DNA of 64,000 nucleotides from Lineus longissimus (lineage: Eukaryota > Nemertea > Pilidiophora > Heteronemertea > Lineidae). The first letter of the stretch is position 1. The number at the start of each line of letters is the position of its first letter. Location of the stretch: NCBI RefSeq assembly GCF_910592395.1, contig NC_088309.1, positions 15,752,599 to 15,816,598 of the forward strand, in the 5' to 3' direction. The position numbers and the translations under genes are program-made. Below are positions 1 through 12,180 of this stretch, one piece after another. Under the pieces are notes generated by a model that saw only the letters and a list, made by a program, of their open reading frames with translations, was not told the origin of the DNA and made no database searches.

Positions 1-1603
1 GTGTTTTACCAAACGATTGGAAAATCGCTAACGTTGTGCCAGTGTACAAGAAGGGAGACAAGCATTTGATTTCAAATTATAGACCCGTGTCTCTCCTATC
101 TGTGGTTTCTAAAGTAATGGAACGTTGCATTTATAACAGTATCTATCCAGTCTTAAGTCCGTCAGTCTATAAAGGCCAGCATGGCTTCTGTAACAGGCGG
201 TCAACGGCCACTCAACTTGTTCAGTTCCAGCATAGACTGGGCCAGGTCTTAGATAGTGGGGGTCAAACTGATGTTATATATTTGGATTTTGCTAAAGCTT
301 TCGATTCCGTTCCCCATTGCCTCTTATTACATAAGATTCGTTCCTTTGGAATCTGTGGACGTCTTCTGAGTTGGTTAACGTCGTATCTTACAAATAGGAA
401 GCAGAGAGTTGTGATTAATGGCTCGGAGTCATCACTTTTAGATGTACTGTCTGGTGTGCCGCAAGGGTCAATTTTAGGCCCTCTTTTATTCTTATTGTAC
501 GTAAATGATATTGCTGAGGTCGTTAGTGACGGTACTGCCATGGATCTTTTTGCTGATGATTCCAAAATGTGTAGGGAGATAGAGTCTGTAACCGACTGTC
601 TGCTACTTCAGACCGACCTTGATAAATTGTACGCTTGGAGTAAACGGTGGGGCATGACATTTAGCCCAAGCAAATGCATGGTCATGAGTGTTACTAGGAA
701 GTTAAATCCGACACACTTCTTTTACAATATCAATGGTTTTGCATTGTCTCGGGTTGATAAATTCAAGGATCTTGGTATTGTCTTTTCTTCGGACCTGTCA
801 TGGTCATCTCATGTCAATGGTATTGCAAGCAGTGCAAGTAGAATGTGGGGTATGATCAGGCGTGTATGCGGGCGTACTGCAGACGTTAATTTGAATATCA
901 TGTTGTATAAATCACTTGTGCGTAGTCGCCTTGAATATGGTACGGTGGTATTCGACACACATGTGCGACGTGATCTTGAAACTTTAGAGCGTGTCCAGCG
1001 GAGGGTGACTCGTCACATTTTAGGCCCTGATATGCCATATGTGGAGCGTCTGCGAGCGTAGTCTCTGCTGCCCCTGTCGTACCGTCGGGAAATCAAGGAT
1101 CTAGTTTTTATGCACGATTCTTATTATAATGTCCTGGATTTTAATGCACGTTTTTATATAACCCCGGCTGTAAGGGGCGACGGTTTACGACTGGCGCAGC
1201 CGAGATTCCACTCGGAGACGTTCGGTGCCTCATACTGGGTGAGGACACCGAAGCTGTGGAACAGCCTCCCGGTCCAATTACATAATTTGAAAAAAATGCA
1301 TTTTAAATCGTCCCTTAATGTTTATTATTTTGACAGGTTGGATCGTTTGGATGTCGACGACATGTGCACTTTCGTCACTTTCTGCCGTTGTGCAAACTGT
1401 CGGCCCACTTAGTGCGCATGTCGCCGGCACCCCGACGACACAACCCATATTATCTGGTGCCATATAATAGGTCTCGACCTACATGGTTACCAGTGTAATG
1501 CATGTACGTTTTATTTTGTTCATAATCCAATGTCTTGTCATGTTATATCAAATATTGTACATGTATTTTAAACGAATAAAAATTTTTAAAAAAAAATAAA
1601 AAT
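1..1603 (+). mobile_element. LINE (non-LTR retrotransposon), 3' part
   Basis: The window opens inside a non-LTR retrotransposon. It contains the reverse transcriptase, a C-terminal extension, a short 3' untranslated region and an A-rich tail near 1576-1605 (AATAAA-like signal followed by A runs). The 5' end, with any ORF1 and endonuclease, lies outside the window. The protein style (RPVSLLSVVSKVMER, FADDSK) fits the CR1/Jockey-like group, but the clade cannot be fixed without alignment. The A-rich tail marks the 3' boundary; no target duplication can be checked because the 5' flank is missing. Confidence 0.85.
36..1412 (+). pseudogene. LINE reverse transcriptase with one in-frame stop
   Basis: Reverse transcriptase (RVT_1 family) that copies element RNA at the target site. 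The first open block (36-1061, 341 aa) has the fingers motif NYRPVSLLS near residue 15, motif A (YLDFAKAFDSV, ~82-92), motif B (SGVPQGSILGPLLF, ~140-153) and the catalytic FADDSK (~172). A TAG at 1059-1061 ends it. The same frame stays open through 1110-1412, which encodes the usual C-terminal block ending in WNSLPVQLHNLKKMHFKSSL. The two blocks are therefore one gene with a single premature stop, and the catalytic residues are intact. The start at 36 is only the first ATG in the window; the true protein begins upstream. Confidence 0.9.
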
Positions 1604-2389
1604 AATCACACTAAAAGACCTACTTTCTAACATAACACACTTTCTGTCTCCAAAAATAAACCCTTCAGACTTGTGAACTCCCACAAAATAGGCCTGCAAC
1701 CACAGCTCAGTGGACTTAACCTGACCAAAATTTAATTTATTGATCTTGCAATAATCTGCTCCCCACTGACACACTATACTACTATCAATGTATCTCTGAC
1801 GACATGCCAGCGTATCGAACTCACTTCGGAAACTAAGGTCACCACGATTTCAGAACAGTGCATAATAATATCAAAAACAGTTCACCCTAACCGGCCTCCG
1901 TACAAAAACGAGCATGGGTTGGTCAATACGAACGCACATACAATTACAAACGCAGTTTTCGGCTCTATTTTTGCTGTCACGAGTCTGCAACTAGCTTACA
2001 CATCATGTACACATACACGTTGCTTCATTGTATTTGACGGCACAACAAGACAAATCTAGCTATGGTCTCCCATTATGTTTACATGCATTGAATCAGAATA
2101 CGCGGGTCGAGCGCGGCAACCGAGCGCGATGACACAACTATTCCTGCCTTCCAATATTAATTTGGGTTCTTTTTAAATCCTATACGCTGTAATGTCCTTT
2201 GATTTGCCTTCTTTGGTACTCGATATACATGATATAGTGAACTAATGAACTTGCAAATCGGCTTTAATGTTCAACTCTTACTTTATTGTCTCGTCTCGCT
2301 CGTCGACTACAGTAACAACAACAATGCACCGTTTTCGCCCCGGCCGCAACACGGGCCGAAGACAGATTTGGTTGGCTCGGGACACCACA
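1604..2389. other. Non-coding gap, nothing recognised
   Basis: Between the LINE tail and repeat X there is AT-rich sequence with short, poor open frames and no repeat shared elsewhere in the window. I see no RNA gene, promoter or coding signal that I can defend. Confidence 0.5.
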
Positions 2390-3504
2390 ATAATATCGCC
2401 TACCAGACTACTTTTTAAGCAGAAAATTGGGTACTTACCCCGGTACGACCGTAGTACTAGCCCGTAGCGGGCCATCGTCATCGAGCTGAGTGTCATTGAG
2501 CTCCAAGATTATTGCACATGGCGTAAACAACATGCCGCCATTTTGTCTCCGCTTCGGTATTTCGTAGGCCGCTTATAATGCACCTTCTCAATTAAAACCA
2601 ACATAATAAGGCCTTACATCGTTATAACGACATCGATCCAATCTTTTCTATGATAAATCTGGAAAGATACAAGTTTACAAAATTTCAATAACTTGGCTTT
2701 AATTAGCCCCTTAAACTAATACAGTTTGTACATGCTCTGTACCATAATACAAGACGAATATCAAAGTCACAACCTGTCTTCATAAACTGTCTTCGGCCCA
2801 TACGTTCCTGTGCTGCCACCTACCCTACTTGGAGGACACTAACAATTACTTCCAAAAGGGGTACTATCTACATCATGGAACTTAAAACATATTGAATACA
2901 CACTGTGGCAGGCAAGCAAATTACACCAGCCTACCATAGGGACCCAAAATAATAGTATATAAACAGGAATCAAATAGGAATCAAACCCGTCTTCAAAGTT
3001 ACCCTTCAGACAAAAAACAGTGTCCTAGGCATTTGCAGCCCCGCATAGCGAGACAACAGCCTCTGTTAAACATCAGTTACCTTCAGTATCCGGACACAGT
3101 TGCCGGTATCTTGTACAAAATTGTACTTAAGTGTCCAAACATCTCGAAAACAACATTCCTTCTTGGAAATCTTTATATCTGGCCACGACCACAACGATAA
3201 TTTCAAGCACGTGCAGTTTTTAAACAAAAGAGCAACGACCAAAAACAAAAGGGCATCAAAATCAAGAAACCTGGACCAGCGGTCCTTACACATCATTGAT
3301 TGAATAGGAACACCACACAAAACACAATAAAGTGGGGGTACAATCGATTACGAAGCTGAAGTGAACAGTGATTTATTCCTGGAGCTACTGCTGCTTTGTT
3401 GTGTAGCTGCCATGTTTTGAGAACTGGCAAATAGGAGACTTCATTGATTGCTGACGTCATCGGGCGGGAATTTGAATCGGCAGAAATAATTAAAAGGCAG
3501 GTAG
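2390..3504. mobile_element. Repeat family X, copy 1, first part
   Basis: This stretch matches 19414-19844 almost base for base in two blocks (2390-2630 and 3289-3504). Between the blocks copy 1 carries about 670 extra bases (2627-3295) that copy 2 lacks. The copy stops abruptly at 3504, where the hAT composite begins, and resumes at 18893. It has no convincing coding capacity. It is probably a DNA-element remnant, class unknown. Confidence 0.65.
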
Positions 3505-3911
3505 CAGGGGGATCCAGGAATTTGGGATGGGGGGGGGGGGCGAGAGGGCGGAGCCTGGCGGGGGTCTGGGGGCCCTCCCCCAAAAAAATTTAAAACTAGA
3601 AACCCGTATATGCGATTTCAGGGTTCCTGAGGGCTATTTAAGGGGCATGACATCGCATGAGAAATAGTCGCTTTTCAGGGAAAATGATGCTAAGTGATGC
3701 GATCTGAAAGGGGAAAGTAGGCTTCAGCTATACGCCAAGCAATGATGTCAATGATGTAAACATCAACTCCTCTCTGATTAAAAAATAAAGAGAAATCATT
3801 TATACTTATATAAGAATATAATATTTCAGTTAGTCTAATTCAAGGGTAAAGTGTCAAAGGTAAGGTATACTAGGTCCGATGTAACCCAATGACTACTAAA
3901 TGTCCATGCGC

Positions 3912-4541
3912 CTATTTCTCTACAAGGGGGCTTGCGAACAGCATCCGTATGGGATGCCTACTAGCGTACATGTTAATTATTTCCCCATAATCCAGTGGGA
4001 TATCCCTGTGTACGAAGAGAAGGACAGGGGCGTTGAATCTATCCTCACCCATCGTCGACCGGTAGGTATTTTTGACAAATCTCAGGGCTGAATTTGTGCG
4101 CTCTACACTAGCACTTGTTGCTGAAAATGTCAGAATTATACGGAATATTATCACTATGTTCGGAAATAGTTTCTCAACGCATTTGGCTTTGAGGGTTGGG
4201 AGGGTTTCTGATGGGGTAGTCGGCAGTTGGGCATCGTCAGAAGACCAGTAACGTCTCCAAAGCCAGAGTTCCTGTTTGAAGTTGCTACGGCAGGGCAGGT
4301 CATCTTCACAGCAGGAGCCGATGGTGTCCTCTTTTTCTGCATTTAGTTTAGCGAGATTGGTAGGTATTAGAAGCAGGGCCTTTATCGCATCATTTGATCT
4401 CCCACAAAATCTGTCATTCAGTTGGGAAATCAGGCGGTCGATGAATGGCAGGAAGATGCAGCGGCGATAATACTCCTCGGGGTTCTCAGCCTCAACATTT
4501 GCACGAAGCGTTTGGCGTCCGACAATACATAGTAAGGCCAG
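3912..4541 (-). pseudogene. hAT transposase, C-terminal third
   Basis: Encodes the hAT C-terminal dimerisation domain: TFSATSASVERTNSALRF, a variant of the hAT SxERxFS block, preceded by EYYRRCIFLPFIDRLISQL, which is characteristic of the P52rIPK/ZMYM-like hAT branch. The frame stays open upstream through the poly-G tract to 4592, but bases above 4541 belong to element A, so the real transposase sequence stops at 4541. It is the continuation of the gene at 16345-18284. With element A and one CAG removed, the reading frame is continuous across the junction. Ends at a normal stop. Confidence 0.85.
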
Positions 4542-5299
4542 TAGTCCTGGCTCTGGGGGGGGGGGGGGGGGGGGGGGGGTTCTTGTGTACATCTCTCTTC
4601 TACAGCAAAACTTTGGATTTTCCGGTTCTATATGTTGTCACCCTTGGAAAAAATATGGGTAACACTCCCAGATCAAGTACGTTTTTTCTGCACAGCCCAG
4701 TACGTGATTATGACATGAGAGCAATTGGCCAAAATAGCAAAATTCAGTTCTCATGGAATAATTCAAGAGGAGGCAACCTTAGATTCAAATGTAACATTTA
4801 TTTATCATGTTTAGACATAACTAACACATTTTTAGCATGGCTCAATACTTTAAATTGTCTTTTTTAGAAAGAAAAAAAACATAATTAAGGTTTTTTTCTC
4901 AAAAAATGACTTTCAGTTTGAAAGGCGCTCAAATTCCGATCACCTCTCATACACCCAATTCTGTAGATAAAGCAACCAAATTTGGTCAAAAGTTTCCTCA
5001 TGAAGTCCTTTGATAATTTTATGCATCATATCTGTGATTCAGGATATTCTATAGTGACAGCGGGGTCAAATGTCAACAAAGGTTACCCCTACCCCCAAAA
5101 AACGGTATAAACCAAAATTGGTTGAATTGGTCTAACTTGAAAAGTAAGTGTGATATTAGATTGATTTTGGTGTCAATGTATTGGTTTTTGATAGCACGCT
5201 GTTCTTTGGAGCCATAATCAACCCCTTTTGAGTTGACATAATTTGTATAATTTCAAAATGGGTGCTGAACAACTATGGCAATGATGAAGATGACTAAAT
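4542..5299 (+). repeat. Left terminal inverted repeat of element A
   Basis: Reverse complement of 15606-16344, with a long G-run (about 4555-4580) that is expanded relative to the right copy. Similarity ends sharply at GACTAAAT. The repeat contains the same short ATG-bearing stretch that starts the gene in the right copy. Confidence 0.92.
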
Positions 5300-5420
5300 T
5301 TAGCTCACAATTCAGCTTCAGCCAAACTATTAATATAGCTCAATGATTAATCCTCATTAAATTCATTACATGTCCATAAACCCAATATAACTGTCATAAC
5401 ACCACCTTTTACAACCTGCG

Positions 5421-5689
5421 TGTTCGGCCTATTGCAGGTTTATCATATGTAGTCCACGTGGTCCAGAGTATAGTCCATGCAAGACATGCAGAGAGATGTT
5501 ACAACGACGATATACTTATGCTAACTAACTTTATTCATCACAGGCTTTACAGGTAGAAAAGTCCGAAAAGGGGAAGTAAACACGATTGGTCAAGAAAGTA
5601 CCGTAAGGAGTCAATCCAAATATGGCCTGACAGGAGGCGGAGCTTATATGCTCAGTAATTAAGTGTATGATGGAAGGTGCGATGGCACA
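5421..5689 (-). repeat. BEL/Pao 3' LTR
   Basis: 269-bp direct repeat of 11887-12155 starting TGTTCGG and ending GGCACA. The ~2% difference between LTRs points to a fairly recent insertion. The 575 bases between the LTR and the pol stop are non-coding 3' sequence. Confidence 0.95.
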
Positions 5690-6264
5690 TCCTCCCCAGG
5701 GCAGGAAAATGTGTCTGGCATTGAAACCAAAATGACTTGTACGCTATCAAAGGGACCAATCCCTTGTAAAAACAAGCTGTCAATGTAGCCACCTTTACTT
5801 TAAAGTCCTAGAGTAAACAATCATAAACTAGAAAGATTACACCGTATTTATATCAAGATCAATTAACTTGAATTCTAAAGTGTCCTGTATTCAAACCGGA
5901 TCTCTAAATTGCTCTGTGGAGATTGCGAAAACTACAATGTATATATGAGACTTGCAGACTTGTACTAATTCGAAGTACAATGTATATGTAGTCAAATTTC
6001 TAAAGTCCTATTTCAATCAGCTAAAGACACAGAATATAGTGTGCATGAGACAGTTCGAATGACAATAATGAGTTTGTAGTATGATCTACTATAGAGTCCT
6101 ATATAACGCACTAATATGAATTCTTGTGACGCGTTCACACGGATATTCATTACATTGTTATTACATGTATATTGTCCTATGGATCAGTTATCTCGTTGTG
6201 CCACACCCTAAATAACATGTCCTGAACTGCCACTTCGTCACTCGTACTAAATAACACGTATCAT

Positions 6265-8877
6265 TTAATCGTCTTTGCCATTAAGTACGTTTGCCCATTG
6301 CATTATCTTATTTCTGGCGTTCTTGCTAGCATTGCGTGTTGGTGGCCTGTTGTTTACAGGTGCCTGTTGCATTGTGTTTTGCTGGGCTTCATTGTGTTTC
6401 TCGTGAACCTGGGCAGCGATTGGCGCAGTTTCAGTGGCAGTGACTTCAAGAGGATAAAGGCGCGCTATTGGGCGGTTAGTCACTCCCGATGATGTTTTTA
6501 TTTGTGCGGCACGTGCGATACCATCTTGACCATAGATCAGGCGTTCAATTTTAGCGATCTTCCAATTGACCCTTTTGGTTTCATCACTGTGGACTAGGAC
6601 GATTTCACCAACTTTTACGCGGGTTTCGCGATGACCGCGCTTCGATCGAATATGTCTCTCCCTTAACGAAGGGATATATTCCGATGACCATTGTTGCCAA
6701 AAGGGATCAATCAGTACCGCCAGTCGTTTAGCGCGTTTGTTAAGATTATCTCCAAAGTTCGGATCAGCAAGTTCATCCAAGTCGGTAGCTTTGTACGGAA
6801 GTCCTGTTATCTGTCTCCCGTGGAGAAGGTGTGCTGGCGTCAGAGGGGCAGTGATGTCCATGTCACCAATGTACGTGAGGGGTCGGTCATTTAGTATGCC
6901 TTCTACTTGGGTGACAAAGGTTGTCAGTTCATCCAGTGTTACTCGCGCTCTTCTTAGAGTTTTAATGATGGCCATCTTCGTCATTCCAATCATGCGCTCA
7001 AAGAACCCTCCCCACCACGGCGCGCGTTTGGGGTTGAAGGTCCAAGTGCAGCGGTGGTCAGCCATGTGGGCCTGGATGTCCGGTGATTGCATTAGCTGCT
7101 TAATCTCATTGGCGGCGGCGATGAAAGTTGTGCCATTGTCAGAAATCATTTGTGAAGGAGTGGAGCGGCGGGCGCAGAATCGTCGAAAGGCATTCAGAAA
7201 GGTCTGTGACGTCATATCGGGAACAACTTCAAGGTGCACCGCTCTTGTTATGGCACAGGTGAATAGGGCAATGTAGACTTTTGCCTCGGGACCACCCTCC
7301 TTGGGTCTGACATTTAGTGCACCGGTAAAGTCGCAACCGGAAACAGTGAAAGGGGGTGCTTGCTGGATGCGGCTGGCCTGAAGGGGCGGAGTTTCTGGTT
7401 TGCTATAGGGCTTTCCCATAATCAGCTTGCAGGTGACGCATCGTCGGAGTTGTGAGTTGACGGCTTCCCGGATTCTCGGAATCCAAAATCGCTGGCGGAG
7501 CCATGCCACGGTAGATCGCATTCCCGAGTGTAATTGGGCGGCATGGGCCCTGCCTACGAGAAGGTCGGTGAATAGATGCTTCCGTGGTACCAGATACGGG
7601 AACTTGGTGTCGAGGTTGTTTCTGGCATTGTTGAGTCGGCCATCTAGTCGAATCAGGCCTGACTCATCGAGGTATAGGCGAAGTTGATTGACAAGTGTTT
7701 TGCTGCGACCAGCTAGGGGTCCTGTGGCGGTCCTTCCTTTGAGGATTTCTATCTCATTGTGATAGCAGTCCGTTTGTATGGCTTTAATCCACAGTGTCTC
7801 AGCGGCAGAAGGTTCCTGTGCAGTGGCTTGGATCAGAGTCTTGAGATTGGTCTTATCCTTTGTTATCCAGACTTTGGCGATTTTCTGGACAAGTGCGGTG
7901 ATTCTGAGAAGCTTGCGGTACGAACTGAAACCTGTGACGTCAATGACCTTGGCGATACCCGGGTGTTGCAGCGGTGTTGTAGCGGGGTGATGGGTCTGGT
8001 CTCTGACATCTGGGGCGTGGTCGCTAGTGTCGTCTCGTACCTGGTCTGGTACGTCATCAGTAGTGGCGGCTTGCTGTAAGAGTACATTATGAAGAAGTTG
8101 TGTTGGCGTGGGTGGGTACATCCCGGTACTCAACCAGCTGGGGCCTGTCCACCACAGTGGGGAGTCGCGCAGTTCCTGTGCAGTGATGCCTCGAGTTAGG
8201 AGGTCAGCGGGGTTATCTTTTGATTGCACACAGCGAAATTCACCTGGGAATTTCCTGAGCTCATTCACATGATTCTGAACAAACACAGGAAGTTTCTTTT
8301 CGCTTGTAATCCAATGTAGGACGATCTGAGAATCGATCCAAATGACTTGTTTTTTCATTGGAATTAACCCTTGGAGTGCTTCTAGCGTATACTTGGCTAG
8401 TCTGTAGCCGGTGAGTGCTGCAATTAATTCCATGCGAGGAATGGTAGTGGCTTTTAGCGGTTTGACTCTGGTTTTGGCTATGAGGAGAGATGCCTGGGTT
8501 CCACTCTTTAGGTAGATGGCGCATCCGTAGTCTGCTGGGGATGCATCGCTAAATGCATGTAGTTCACAATTTTGCGGGTCAATGTTGTCCAATATTTTCC
8601 GAGGGACAGTGATGTTCATGGCTTCTTCCAATTCGATGGTGATTTTGCGCCACCTTTCAGACAGTTCTGTTGTAAGGGGTTCGTCCCAGTGTAGTCCGTG
8701 TTGCCATAGTTCTTGCAGGAAGGCCTTGGCTTTAATGTGCGTGGGGGCAATATATCCGAGTGGGTCGAAAATGCTAGAGCTGTGACTTATGACTGCGCCT
8801 TTGGTCAGAAGAATATCTGGGGATGGAGCAGCTTTCTTTGCATATGATAGTTGGTCACTACCGGTGTCCCATTTCAT
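6265..8877 (-). pseudogene. BEL/Pao RNase H, integrase and DUF5641 (intact block)
   Basis: The largest open block in the window, 870 codons, but only the C-terminal part of Pol. In order: RT thumb (FDPLGYIAPTHIKAKAFLQ), RNase H with HAFSDASPADYG, ELIAAL and WIDSQIVLHWI, a zinc-binding integrase N-domain (HSGMRSTVAWLRQRF...CVTC), the integrase core with FTGAL, ISDNGTTF and WWGGFFERMIG (D, D, E positions), and a C-terminal DUF5641-like segment (VKVGEIVLVHSDE). Ends at a normal stop. Because upstream frames are broken, it is classed as part of a dead gene. Confidence 0.9.
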
Positions 8878-9998
8878 GCCTAGGACACTGACGTTCGTCT
8901 TTGCTCGTTGATGTCATCAGCCTGAGCTTGGTCGCGTACTGTAGCATCATTTGAGGTCCATGCGCGGAGTTTGAAGCCACAGTCACTCATTATGGCGTTT
9001 GCGGTGTTGTAATATTCCATGGCGGTGTCTGTAGTGGCGACACCTGTCACCACGTTGTCAAACGTATATGTTGTTCTTGACGTCTGCTGCGATACGGGAT
9101 GAGGTTGCGGCGTCAAGGTGGGTGTGCAGTACGGTTTGCAGAATAAACGGCGATGACACTGTTCCAAATAAGACCGCTTCAAACTGGTACGTGTGGAAAT
9201 CACTCTCGGGGTCACTGGGATCACTGAGCCATAAAAATTTCGTAAAGCATCTGTCTTCTTCGTTGAGCCTGATGTTAAGAAACGCTTTCTCAATATCACT
9301 CGAAAGGCCTATGGGGTGCATTCTAAAACGGAGAAGTATGGCGTTGAGCTCGTTGAGGCAGTTTGGACTGGGGTCCAGGCAATCATTCAGGCTTGGGTGA
9401 TCATTTGACTTCTTGCAGGACGCGTCATATACTACCCGGATTGGGGTGGTGGCAGATGAATCTTTAAGAACCGCATGGTGGGGCAAGTAGTGGCCAATGT
9501 TGATGTTGTCGTCTGCTACTCTGCCGATGAAATGTCGTTGGAGTTGAGTGGTAATAATATCTTGATACTTACTCAGGAGGTCAGGCGATAATTTCCGTAC
9601 CATCGATCTTGTCCTTGCTTTGGCGACGTGGTAGTTCGTGGGTAAAATTGGGTGGTTGTCCAACCATGGTAGTCTGGCTACGTATTTTCCGTTGTCGTCT
9701 CGTTCAAGGCAGGTGTCGCGGTAATTGAGTAGAAAGTCGCTTTCTTTTTCTTCAGTGTCGTCTTTAATCCCTATGGTTTCCAAGTCCCAGTAAGATTGTG
9801 CTATTTTGTCTTCAAGGGTGTGGCTTGCTAGGACGTTTAGAACGGTCGTCAGGAGTGCGGGCGTGTATTCATCGCGTTGACCTTCGATATTGGCGGGAGT
9901 CGGGCCTGATAGGCGATATCCGAATTTCGATGAGACCGCTACTGGTCCGAGGGTGTTTTCTGCGGGACGGAAGATTTTGTCTCCAACTATTGACCAAT
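8878..9998 (-). pseudogene. BEL/Pao reverse transcriptase, frameshifted
   Basis: Reverse transcriptase of the BEL type (annotated Peptidase_A17/RVT in databases). Open block 9783-9058 contains LPHHAVLKDSSATTPIRVVYDASCK, DIEKAFLNI and the downstream core. A one-base change near 9059 disrupts the frame exactly at the catalytic YVDN-like motif. Coding continues in another frame to 8880 and returns to the original frame at 8877. The two shifts compensate each other, but the enzyme cannot be made as encoded. Confidence 0.85.
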
Positions 9999-11472
9999 AG
10001 TAGTCCGCACCAGGATGTCAATTTCCATAAAGTCCCCGGAGCTGGTTTCCGCAAACTTGAGGTTCTTTAGATGTGGTAAGGCGAAGATTGCTTGGGGGCA
10101 GGTGCTAATCGGTGCTGAAATCTTCGGGACGATGAGCATTTTCATGGGAACGTTTTCTACTCGAGAAGCGGTTTTTTCGATTTGGACGATGACGTTATCC
10201 AACGCACGTACGGCTTTGGCGTTAGCCCCAAAGGGTGCTATTTTTATCATCTCTCGAGATTGCGGTTTGAGTTCGAGATTGCTGGCGCATTTTGCGGTGA
10301 TGAAGGAGCGCTGGCTCCCTTCATCTAGAATGATGTTGACCTTAGTTGAGCGGGTCGGAGATTTTGCGGTTGCGACGGCGGATTTCAGAATTGCGGGACC
10401 CAACATAAGGGGTTTGGTGTTAACCAACTTATGGTGAACAGTTGTGGCGGTTTCAGCTTGTTCCCGTTCATTGTTGGGATTTGCGGTTGACCTAGGGTTT
10501 GAGGATCTATTTGAGGCCTGTCGGGATGAATCGCACAGTGCGGTATGATGGCGTCGCCTACATTTGTGGCGTTTGGTTGTTGAATTGCAAAACTTTGCCC
10601 GATGGTTGCCAAGGCAGTTAAAACACAAATCGGCCCTTTTTACGATTTCCCATCTGCGCTTTGGATCAGTAACACTTTTACAATGGACGCTGGGATGATT
10701 ATCAGTAGAACAAAACACACATTTCGCGCGTTTTTTCTCACTCATACTAGTATTCCTGGTGGTGTTAACACTAAATGCGGCAGTGGGTGTGGCATATCCA
10801 ATGTTTGAATCATTACACAGATCCAGAATGGCGTCTCCTTGAATTGAAATGTCAATTTCTCTCTTGATCGCCTCGCGGACATCTTGTAGTTGCCAGTCTC
10901 TCGCTCCATGGTCACGGGTGATGAGTTGTCTCAGTCGGCGTGGAAGTTTCTCCATGATGAGGGGCACTAGTAGGTCGCCGTAGGAACTCTCCTCCATTCC
11001 TATAGCGCGTAGGCCACGGATGTGACTTTCAAGTTGATCATAAAAGCTCTTCACGTTGTCAATTTCATCGCTTGGTTTGGGAAGGTCCCAGAGGGCTTTC
11101 ATGGGGGCTGCTTTTAGTTTGTGGTTCTGTCCATATCGTTCTCTCAAAAGTTCAATCGCACTCGCATAGTTAGCGTCGGTTAGTTGCAATCCTGCGATTG
11201 CCAAAGACGCTTCCCCCTGTAACTGGGCGCGTAAATATTGGAATTTCTGTACGTTTCCGAGTGCGTTGTTGTTATGGATGGCTGCCGTAAATCCGTCGAA
11301 AAATGTCGTCCACTCTAAGATGTTAGCGGAGAAGGTGGAAAGTTGGAGTTTAGGAAGATGAACGTTTTTTGTTACCGGTACCGTTGGCGTTGTGCTCGTG
11401 TTTGTGGGAGCTGGAGTCCGGGCTAGAGTCGCGGGTTTGGGCTGCTTAGGGCTCGCTAACCTGTCGTTTTTT
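9987..11472 (-). pseudogene. BEL/Pao gag (DUF1759-like), zinc knuckles and protease (DUF1758-like)
   Basis: Main Gag and protease frame; open upstream of its first ATG (11204) to about 11472. The order is a DUF1759-like Gag core (FYDQLESHIRGLRAIG), cysteine/histidine knuckles (CVFCSTDNHPSVHC, CFNCLGNHRAKFC) and an aspartic-protease-like DUF1758 segment with ILDEGSQRSFIT. It stops at 9987 because of a frameshift near 10000, after which the RT frame continues. Cytoplasmic capsid and polyprotein-processing roles are inferred from the family. Confidence 0.85.
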
Positions 11473-11806
11473 TCCTCAGAATGATGTGTTTCTCTTCCAC
11501 GTTTGACGTATATTCCTCGGCTTCCGTCACCGCGTGGTCTACGGTGTCGGTTGGGGTGGCCTTGATGATATCTTTATCAAGAGCCACAATCTCTGCCAGT
11601 TTTGTAGGGACCAGTGCAAGTTTCGCAAATACTTGATCCAGTTTGGTGACGTCTAGCGTTGTGTCTACTGCTGCTTCGGCGTTAAGTTCCTTCACCACGT
11701 CCTCCATCTTGTTGATGAGTCTGGTCATCGTCGCTCGTTTCGAGCCTCTCTCGTGAACCATGCGTTTAAGCTTGTCTGCTGCTACTTCCTCTGGTGTTGG
11801 AGCCAT
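11456..11806 (-). pseudogene. BEL/Pao gag, N-terminal segment
   Basis: 116 codons starting MAPTPEEVAADKLKR, a charged helical segment typical of the start of BEL Gag, ending in an early stop. Coding continues in the -1 frame immediately downstream. The shift falls at a run of seven A (coding strand, ~11469-11475). It is more likely an indel than programmed frameshifting, because the codon phase does not give a canonical slippery heptamer. Confidence 0.75.
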
Positions 11807-11886
11807 ATTTAAGCGGGATATCGAGTAAAACGTGAGGATAGATAGACCGAGTCCGTATTGAGAAAATCCTGGTCACATGCACCAAA

Positions 11887-12155
11887 TGTTCGGCCTATTG
11901 CGGGTTTATCATATATAGTCCACGTGGTCCAGAGTATAGTCCATGCAAGACATGCAGAGAGATGTTACAACGACGATATACTTATGCTAACTAACTTTAT
12001 TCATCACAGGCTTTACAGGTAGAAAAGTCCGAAAAGGGGAAGTAAACACAATTGGTCAAGAAAGTACCGTAAGGAGTCAATCCAAATATGGCCTGACAGG
12101 AGGCGGAGCTTATATGCTCAGTAATTAAGTGTATGATGGAAGGTGCGTCGGCACA
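11887..12155 (-). repeat. BEL/Pao 5' LTR
   Basis: Partner LTR, expected to hold the promoter for the minus-strand transcript. Followed on the element's left by the primer-binding region and a short leader before gag at 11806. Confidence 0.95.
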
Positions 12156-12180
12156 CTGCGCAACTACAATGTACTCTTTA

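Larger units (their letters stand above)
5421..12155 (-). mobile_element. BEL/Pao LTR retrotransposon
   Basis: Complete LTR element on the minus strand, inserted in element A. LTRs are 5421-5689 and 11887-12155 (269 bp each, TG...CA ends, about five differences). A 5-bp duplication CTGCG flanks it (5416-5420, 12156-12160). A primer-binding-like TGG starts near 11885 on the minus strand, and a purine tract (GGGGAGGA read on minus, ~5690-5698) abuts the 3' LTR. Coding order is gag, protease, RT, RNase H, integrase, DUF5641. Several frameshifts break the coding region. Confidence 0.95.

Noticed and set aside
4553-4592. Poly-proline N-terminus of the hAT C-terminal frame
   Set aside because: The prolines come from the G-run of the element A terminal repeat, not from the transposase.
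11466-11478. Programmed -1 frameshift site in BEL gag
   Set aside because: The seven-A run is suggestive, but the codon phase does not give a canonical X-XXY-YYZ heptamer, and other shifts in this copy look like decay.
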